Assembly: GCA_014155875.1 (NCBI GenBank)
Contig: JACEFZ010025839.1
Location: 1,012,501 to 1,076,500 of the forward strand
Origin: Cepaea nemoralis
Lineage: Eukaryota > Mollusca > Gastropoda > Stylommatophora > Helicidae
Direction of reading: 5' to 3'
Length of the DNA stretch: 64,000 nt
Shown here: one piece after another, positions 58,173-64,000 of the stretch
Layout of the letters: each line of letters starts with the position of its first letter
Numbering within the stretch: the first letter of the stretch is position 1
Notes under the pieces: generated by a model
What the model saw: the letters and a program-made list of their open reading frames with translations, nothing else
Database searches by the model: none
Told to the model about the DNA's origin: nothing
Made by a program: the position numbers and the translations under genes

Positions 58173-58259
58173 ATTCCGGTACGGACCTTGGGTCTAGACT
58201 AGACTGGAGTCTAGTGCTTCTAATCCGACGTGGACAACGCCAAAGGTTCGTACCGGAAT
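58173..58259. repeat. Fold-back sequence with nested palindromes
   Basis: ATTCCGGTACGGACCTT (58173-58189) pairs with AAGGTTCGTACCGGAAT (58243-58259), 16 of 17 positions. The spacer holds a second inverted pair, CTAGACT and AGTCTAG. It may be a small MITE end pair or a hairpin RNA source. No TSD was verified. Confidence 0.65.
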
Positions 58260-58489
58260 ACTTCTAACCTCAAATCCCGAAGCAACTACATAAAACACTA
58301 ACACTAGTTATTACATTTCAATTATAACCCAGATATGTTGAACAAGACCATGTTGGTACAAATACAAAAGAAAAAACAGACATAAATTAAAAGAAGAACA
58401 AACACTACTCTGCTAGAAGTAAAACACTTAAAACCGTTTTGGATTCAACCAGATAAAACAGCAAAATTCACCATACTTCTTCTTTCGTT

Positions 58490-58725
58490 GGCTTATAATA
58501 ATGTGTCTATAACTGCAATATTGTCTCTTGTAAGATCTTCACTGTCTGTTTTAGTTCACTCAGTGGTCCATAGAGATTTATCTTTCACTGTTGTTTCTCT
58601 AGGCCGGAAGGTTTGCCTAAATATGTTGTATTTTGGGCAGTCTTGGAGTATGCTGTCTGCGACTCCAATCCACAGCACATGGTTTATTCGCCAATTTTGA
58701 ATTTTGTATTCCTATGGTTGCGTAG
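58490..58725 (-). pseudogene. LINE C-terminal Cys/His fragment
   Basis: Minus strand: NWRINHVLWIGVADSILQDC then PKYNIFRQTFRP, like the 'H.LQ.CP....R...W' tail of RNase H-bearing LINEs (compare AKHLLQECPIYAEQRKIFWP in copy B). Short and without other domains. Confidence 0.5.
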
Positions 58726-58734
58726 TAGTAAAAA

Positions 58735-59165
58735 CTTCGCCGCGGAGCACACACGGCAGGGGGCTTCTGAACGTCAGATGTTACCCCCTTCCTCAAGTGT
58801 TTCGGCCCATTCTACCCTTAACACTCTCTAGGGCGGGCCCGTCCGGGTCATGACTCCAGGCGTTTTTCCTCCTGCCGTGGAGACGTTCGGTCAAATTCGT
58901 TGTCCCTGTCGCTTGTCCCTTCGCTGTTACCATGTCCACTCTCAAGCCTCCCCTCCTTCAGAGATGAGAGTCTGCGCAGCCTTTGCTTGTCCCTTAGCAC
59001 TTGTGGTCGTGGGGAGCTTGCTTCCTTCCCAGCCACGGCCTCAGTCGCCTCCACACGTCTCCGTTGACTTGTTACTTCTTCGTGCCCCGTTCAATGCGCC
59101 GCACTCTTCTAGGAAGCCGGTTTTTCCTTTGATTTCTTGACCCACCTCTTGGTCTCTGCAGGTGA
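58735..59165. other. GC-rich unassigned stretch
   Basis: Noticeably GC-richer than its surroundings. A 96-codon plus frame (58850-59140) has no recognised domain. It may belong to the LINE fragments on either side. Confidence 0.35.
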
Positions 59166-59171
59166 GTGCGG

Positions 59172-59257
59172 CGCAAATTACAAGCACCTCAGAAGTCGGA
59201 GTGGGTTTGCCTGAAGGCAAAGACGCTGGTAACAGGAAAAGCTAATCCACACGGGGC
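59172..59257 (+). mobile_element. SINE family 1 fragment
   Basis: ATTACAAGCACCTCAGAAGT, CGGAGTGGGTTTGCCTGA and GGAAAAGCTAATCCACAC match the SINE body. Head and tail are missing. Confidence 0.7.
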
Positions 59258-59264
59258 GCTCCTT

Positions 59265-59430
59265 TCTGGGAAATTGCCAGTACTATGGACACTACTTTCT
59301 AAACTAGGCAGCCAGCGTAAAGTGGATACTATCTCACTGTGGAGTACCCGGAAACGAGAGAGCTGATCGACTAGCTAAGGAAGGAGCAACAGAAGAACAA
59401 CTCGATGTACATTTTACATACCACTAAAAG
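59265..59430 (+). pseudogene. RNase H fragment of a LINE
   Basis: One frame reads SHCGVPGNERADRLAKEG followed by ATEEQLDV, the final conserved Asp-containing RNase H motif. A frameshift upstream and loss of all other domains mark a relic. Confidence 0.65.
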
Positions 59431-59509
59431 AAAAGATTAGATATCCAGCTTTGACATTGATACTAATTACTATCACAGAATTATGTAATTTTACTTCTTT
59501 TTTTTTTAC

Positions 59510-59560
59510 ACACACATACACGCATGCACGCACACACACATAACACACACACACACACAC

Positions 59561-59658
<98 letters not shown>

Positions 59659-59669
59659 TATATATATAT
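59510..59669. repeat. (CA)n then (TA)n microsatellite
   Basis: CA-rich 59510-59560, then about 105 bp of TA dinucleotide directly abutting the 28S-derived sequence. Confidence 0.97.
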
Positions 59670-59687
59670 CATGTGTCTTCACAAAGT

Positions 59688-59727
<40 letters not shown>

Positions 59728-59752
59728 GATTCTACCAAGCCCGTTCCCTTGT

Positions 59753-59784
<32 letters not shown>

Positions 59785-59785
59785 T

Positions 59786-59860
<75 letters not shown>

Positions 59861-59945
59861 GTGGGAGCGCAAGCGCAATTGAAATACCACTACTTTTATC
59901 GTTTCTTTACTTTCTTTACTTATTCAGTCACTTATTCAGTCGGTA
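59670..59945. pseudogene. Rearranged 28S rRNA gene fragment including the R2 target site
   Basis: 59670-59860 on the minus strand reads as conserved 28S rRNA: ATGACTCTCTTAAGGTAGCC, AAATGCCTCGTCATCTAATT, GACGCGCATGAATGGATTAA, and ends GACCCTGTTGAGCTTGACTC. 59861-59945, on the plus strand, continues 28S (AAGCGCAATTGAAATACCAC, TACTTTTATCGTTTCTTTAC). The first segment is therefore inverted relative to the second, and about a dozen bases between them are lost. No other rRNA gene is nearby, so this is a dispersed copy and not an rDNA unit. Confidence 0.85.
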
Positions 59946-60199
59946 GAGATTTGTTCGCAGCAGACGAGCATAATCTCCGGCGGGCCTATTCTCGCTGGTC
60001 GCGAGATCCGCACAGTGGATTTATGGGAGATTTGCTTGCAAACAGACAGGAAATATCTCCTGCGGTAGCTATGGCGGGCCTATTCCCGCAGGTCGCGGGG
60101 ACCGCTATAAGTCAGGCGGGGAGTCTGACGATAGTGCACGCTTTCCACAGGTCCGGACACTTGTGATGACAGATGTGCGCGCCCTTATGGTCCGGGCAC
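59946..60199. other. Stretch after the 28S fragment, possibly diverged 28S
   Basis: AGTCAGGCGGGGAGTCTGAC near 60111 and TGAACGCCTCTAAG near 60227 resemble conserved 28S words, but the sequence between them does not. Continuation of the 28S-derived element is possible and unproven. Confidence 0.35.
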
Positions 60200-60520
60200 G
60201 TACAAAGCCCTCACCTGTGGGACATGGCTGAACGCCTCTAAGCCGGGTCCCTTGGGTGTCAGGGTCTGGCCATAACTCGCCACCGGCTCGTGGTGGTGAG
60301 GTCTCGGTGGATTGACGCTGAGCCGCCAGCGTCTGCAGCCTACCTTGTGCCAGACGTATTGGTTACCCATTCCTCTGGAATACACAAGACTAGGCCGAGG
60401 GAGGGATCATGTCGTTTGGGCATCACATGATCTCTGAAGCTCTGCCCAGACATTGTGTTGGAATATTGGCCACATTTCACTCACATACTTTGGTCTGTCA
60501 AGACTGCAAGGTGTCTACTA
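60200..60520 (+). mobile_element. Dispersed repeat block shared with 53231-53755
   Basis: See the matching words listed for 53231-53755. It stands directly before a (TA)n tract and an RTE-like RT relic. No coding domain recognised. Confidence 0.45.
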
Positions 60521-60539
60521 TATATATATATAATACTGG

Positions 60540-62297
60540 GTACATTCCTAAGGATTTGAAAACATCCATTTTCACCACACTACCCAAGAAGCCACGATCT
60601 GGTGGTTGTGAGGATTACAAAACTATTAGCTTAATGAGCCACATAACTAAGACATTACTCAAGATCATACAAGAATGAATTCAACATAAAGTAGATGAGG
60701 AAATAGTCGAAGAATAATATGGGTTCCACAAAAACAGCGGCACCAGAGAAGCAATGATCTATTTGAAAAATATATAGAAGTTCAGAAAAGTATATATGTT
60801 TTCTTCACAAGCTACAAGAAAGCTTTTGATAGAGTACAACATGAACGACTAATTACAAGCCTTCAAGATATAGGAGTAGTCGGAAAGGAAATCATACTTA
60901 TTATTAGTAACTTGTACTGGGAACAAGTGGCTCTATTAGATGCGGAAATGACTATTCGTCGCCAGGAGTACGGCAGGGATGTGTACTGTCCCCAAGCCTC
61001 TTCAACCTATACACAGAAAGAGTTTTTGAAACAAGTTGAACTGCCTGGACTTAATGTCAATGAAGGAATCATAAACAACCTTAGGTATGCTGACGATACC
61101 GTGTTACTAGCAGAAAGCGAGCAAGAGTTACAAGACCTAGTGGAACAAGTAAACAGGCAACGTGCAGAATGCGGTTTACATATTACCATAACAAAAAAAC
61201 GACAACTATGATAATTAGCAGTTGAAAGGAAAGTTCATCAATGAACATCACAGTAAACGGGGAGATACTAGCACAAGTAACAAGTTTCTCCTATCTTGGA
61301 CATATAATAACAGATGATAGCAGAAGTGAAAAGAAATAAAAAAGAGAATTGGAATGGCCAAAAATTCTTTCAACGGCATGAAATCAGTATTAATATCTAG
61401 AGAGATTAACAACGCATTAAACATTAGAATTGTCAAATGCTACGTATATTCAACGCTACAGTATGACGCGGAAGCCTGGACATTGAACAATCAACTAGAA
61501 AGTCGAATAGAGGCCCTGTAGATGTGGATATACAGACGAATATGTCGTATTTCATGGGAACAAAACCAATCAAATGCAGAGGTTCTAGAAAAACTGGGAA
61601 TGAAGAGAGAGTTGATGAAAGAAATAAAGAGGAGGCAAGTGAAATATTTCGGCCACGTTAAAAGACATGATCTTCTTCTTCTTCTTCTTCTTCTTCAGCA
61701 TTCTGAGCCATTGAGGTTCTTTGCTACAGACACAAGCCGTCTCCATTCGTCTCTCTGGTTGACCTTCTCTTGCCAGTCGCTGATTCCAAGTGCTTGTAGG
61801 TCTGTATGTATATGATCTCTCCACCGTCTTCTTGGTCTACCTCGGGGTCTACGGTGATTTATTTCCTGAGTGTAAGCGAGTTTTGTTTCCCTATTATCTT
61901 ACGTTCTTTCTATATGCCCCAACCATTGCAGTTTATTAGCCTTCATGATACCAGTGATTAGCAATGTCTTTGTTGCTTCTTCTTTTCCACTCTCCACTTT
62001 GTGTATCCCTAATGGGCCCAAAGATGCCAGTACTATGGACACTACTACATGATACGCTTTAAAAACCCGTACTGGAGTGCATGGTTGAGGGTAAGCGAGC
62101 AAGAGGTAGACAACGATACAAGTGGGAAGATATAACATCAAGAGATGGACAAACATCAGCCGGACACTATGTACAGTCAGAGCGAGAGACATACTGGAGA
62201 TCCACTGCAATCAACCTCAATTGTGGAGACGGCACCTTATTGATTGAATCCACATGATGTTAATGAATATACACGGTTAAAAAAAAAATAAAAAATC
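60540..62297 (+). mobile_element. RTE-like LINE, 5'-truncated, with nested insertion
   Basis: Plus-strand RT pieces in order: YIPKDLKTSIFTTLPKKP, GCEDYKTISLMSHITKTLLK, NNLRYADDTVLLAESEQELQ (YADD box), then WIYRRICRISWEQNQSNAEV, EIKRRQVKYFGHVKRHD and, after the nested copy, the C-terminus (near 62055-62215). It ends in an A-rich tail (62279-62297). Stops and frameshifts are frequent, including loss of frame around the R.GVRQGC region. Confidence 0.72.
61672..62046 (-). mobile_element. Nested LINE 3' end with GAA tail
   Basis: Antisense insertion in the RTE copy, flanked by ACATGAT at 61665-61671 and 62047-62053. Its 3' end starts with CTT repeats (GAA on the minus strand). The body matches 39990-40165 (CTCCACCGTCTTCTTGGT, CTTGCCAGTCGCTGATTCC). 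5'-truncated. Confidence 0.75.
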
Positions 62298-62399
62298 AGT
62301 GTAGTGGACTATGCTTTAGTTCAATGTGAACGAAGCTTATAATAGAGAGAACTTTCAAAAGATTGTTCATTCATTCAGTAGGCGTGCAGCGGGGTGCGA

Positions 62400-62423
62400 G
62401 GGGGGGGGGGGGGGGGGGGGGGG
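62400..62423. repeat. Poly-G tract (24 G)
   Basis: An uninterrupted G run. Its length may be unreliable. Confidence 0.9.
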
Positions 62424-62479
62424 AAGAGGGAGGAATGAATTAGGGAAAGAACAATTTAGAGGCATCCAATCAAGGGGTT

Positions 62480-63030
62480 GGCCCCGGGCATCAAAGAACC
62501 TCTGCACGCCACTGGTAGCATGTCCTTTGCAGAACCTCGCTCCCATAACAACCTTCCGGAAAACCTCTCGATCATAAGCAAGATGTCCCTCGTCCGATAC
62601 ACCCATCTGGAGATCATCCGCCACATTCTGCACCCATCTTCTCTGTGGCTTTTCTCTTCCTCTCTTCCCAGGCATATACCCCTCCATTATTGTTCTCTCG
62701 AAACTTTCATGACGTTTCAAGTGACCAAAATATTTCAATTTTCTTTTTCTTATCGTCTTTAATAGCCAACCTTCTTCAATACTCAGCTCTTGAAGTATGG
62801 ATGTATTTGTTCTTTTCTTTACCCAAGATATTCTTAGAACTTGTTTATAACATTTATATTCAAAGGCATTTATGCGCTGTTCAGCTTGTTTAGTAAGTGT
62901 CCAGGTCTCACAGGCGTATGTTGCAATGGGAAAGATGCATGCTCTTAAAAATCTAATTTTTGTAGTTTTATTTGTCTCACTCCATAATTTATTCAGTTGT
63001 TTTAGTCTTTGAAGAGCAATTGATTGTTAG
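62480..63030 (-). pseudogene. RTE-like LINE relic, C-terminal region
   Basis: Minus strand, from about 62935 down: SFPIATYACETWTLTKQAEQ, RISWVKKRTNTSILQELSI, MKYFGHLKRHESFERTIMEG, GKRGREKPQRRWVQNVADDL, and GARFCKGHATSG at the end. The frame changes at least once. It is best read as the last 180-200 residues of an endonuclease-RT LINE. Confidence 0.7.
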
Positions 63031-63289
63031 TGGGGCTAAATTCTGCACAGGACAAGCACAGGGTTGCCACTTTTCTTTGACAGAAAACATCTAGAAACGG
63101 AACAAACAACATCTAAAATTATCTAGATTGTCTTGGAGGGACATCTAGAAAAACATCTGGATGGAAAAGGTAAGATATTACATAGATATCGATGTGACTT
63201 GAGCTGAGTTAAGAACCAACATAACTGCACTCAGGACATTCCCATACGCGCTCCGTCCCCTCATCTTCACTTATGTCTGTCTCACTAGA
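63031..63289. other. Unassigned stretch
   Basis: Contains a short direct repeat of 'acatctagaaa' type words near 63088-63152. No gene recognised. Confidence 0.35.
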
Positions 63290-63960
63290 TCCACAGGATA
63301 AACTTAACTTGGATGATGAAGTTGAAGCTTCAGATTCAAAATGACTCTGGTATGCTTTAGCTGTTCCAATTTCTTTTAATACACGATCAGGGAGCTGATA
63401 AGTTGAACAGCATTTCCTACTCTCTTCATGCCAATGTTATTATCAAGATAGCATTTAAGAATACAAGTTTCATCCTGTTTTCTTAGTTTACATTTTATGT
63501 AATTCATAGCACTGAAAACTCTTTCTACATCAGCATTTTAATGGGGTAGTATCATGGCAGACATCGCACATTTAAAGATCTTGCAGAATGGATTGTTTCC
63601 TGAAGCATCTTTAAATTGTCTTACTTCACTCCAAGAAGCTTCAGTTTCTGTTTTGTGTGTCCAGTCAACCAAATTTATTTTGATATTCTGCTTCCGCCAC
63701 ACTATTATCTGTAGCGCATAAAAATGTCATAACTTGACAATATTTAGGTATGTCCTTTACTGACTGAAGTATGTTGTTAAAAGAAATGAGTGAGATATTT
63801 TTCAATACATCTCAATTTTCAGGAAGTCTCTGCTTCAGTTGCTTGAATAATGAGACAAGAAAATATTGACAGCGCTTTCTTAAGTTGTCCTCTTCATTTG
63901 CTGTTAAAAGTCCTTTTGTTTTAAAAAAAAACATCAATTTTTGATTCGATTTGGCTTCCC
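63290..63960 (-). pseudogene. hAT transposase relic (dimerisation region)
   Basis: One minus frame reads KIFKCAMSAMILPH, a stop, then NADVERVFSAMNYIKCKLRK and QDETCILKCYLDNNIG. The pattern 'LPHSNADVERVFS....IK.KLR' is the hAT C-terminal dimerisation motif; a stop replaces the residue before NADVER. Upstream fragments (NILQSVKDIPKYCQVMTFL) are in other frames. Terminal inverted repeats are not visible in the window. Confidence 0.6.
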
Positions 63961-64000
63961 TTGTATGGCTTTGGCGCCAAATAGCTCTCTATAGTGCAAG

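Noticed and set aside
59946..60250. Firm call of 28S 3' end because of TGAACGCCTCTAAG and GTCAGGCGGGGAGTCTGAC
   Set aside because: Only short words match and the surrounding sequence is unlike 28S. A similar word also occurs in the repeat near 53310, so it may belong to a LINE-associated block. Kept as a possibility only.
40758..64000. A second host protein-coding gene
   Set aside because: All recognisable coding segments downstream of ITFG2 belong to transposable elements or an rRNA fragment; remaining short ORFs show no family or splice structure.

Overview
The window is eukaryotic, repeat-rich genomic DNA. Its only recognisable host gene is ITFG2, a KICSTOR-complex subunit, on the + strand. 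Nine ITFG2 exons (5745-40757) are joined by GT-AG introns whose phases agree. The N-terminal exons were not found and probably lie before position 1. Long introns packed with minisatellites, RNase H-bearing and RTE-like LINEs, tRNA-derived SINEs and a Gmr1-like Ty3/gypsy element suggest an invertebrate, most likely a mollusc. That species guess is inference.

Layout. 1-5744: a hairpin, a 2.9-kb minisatellite (22-bp unit becoming a 49-bp higher-order unit), an RTE relic and a SINE. 5745-13695: four ITFG2 exons, with 28-bp and 38-bp minisatellites, CT-rich microsatellites, an RTE relic and SINEs between them. 13696-25336: an intron holding a full-length LINE of about 5 kb, with an inverted 5'-truncated copy of the same family nested in its RT domain; both insertions have target-site duplications. 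25337-26360: an ITFG2 exon whose 3' end and splice donor were amplified into ten exact 90-bp units. 26361-32569: SINE, 54-bp and 77-bp arrays, and two LINEs of a second RNase H-bearing family. 32570-40757: the last four exons, separated by a 3.3-kb array of 18/15-bp units, a 50-bp array and a 37-bp array.

40758-64000 shows no host gene. It contains a nearly pristine Gmr1-like LTR retrotransposon (41781-50627, minus strand, gag-PR-IN-RT-RH order, LTRs of about 2.1 kb, TSD CCCGG) inserted in a LINE relic. After it come an 88-bp satellite starting at a SINE tail, more LINE relics, a rearranged 28S rRNA fragment covering the R2 target, nested RTE copies and a hAT transposase relic.

Single-base breaks at short homopolymers occur in ITFG2, both LINE families and the young LTR element. 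Residual sequencing error is therefore a serious alternative to biological decay for many of the 'pseudogene' calls.
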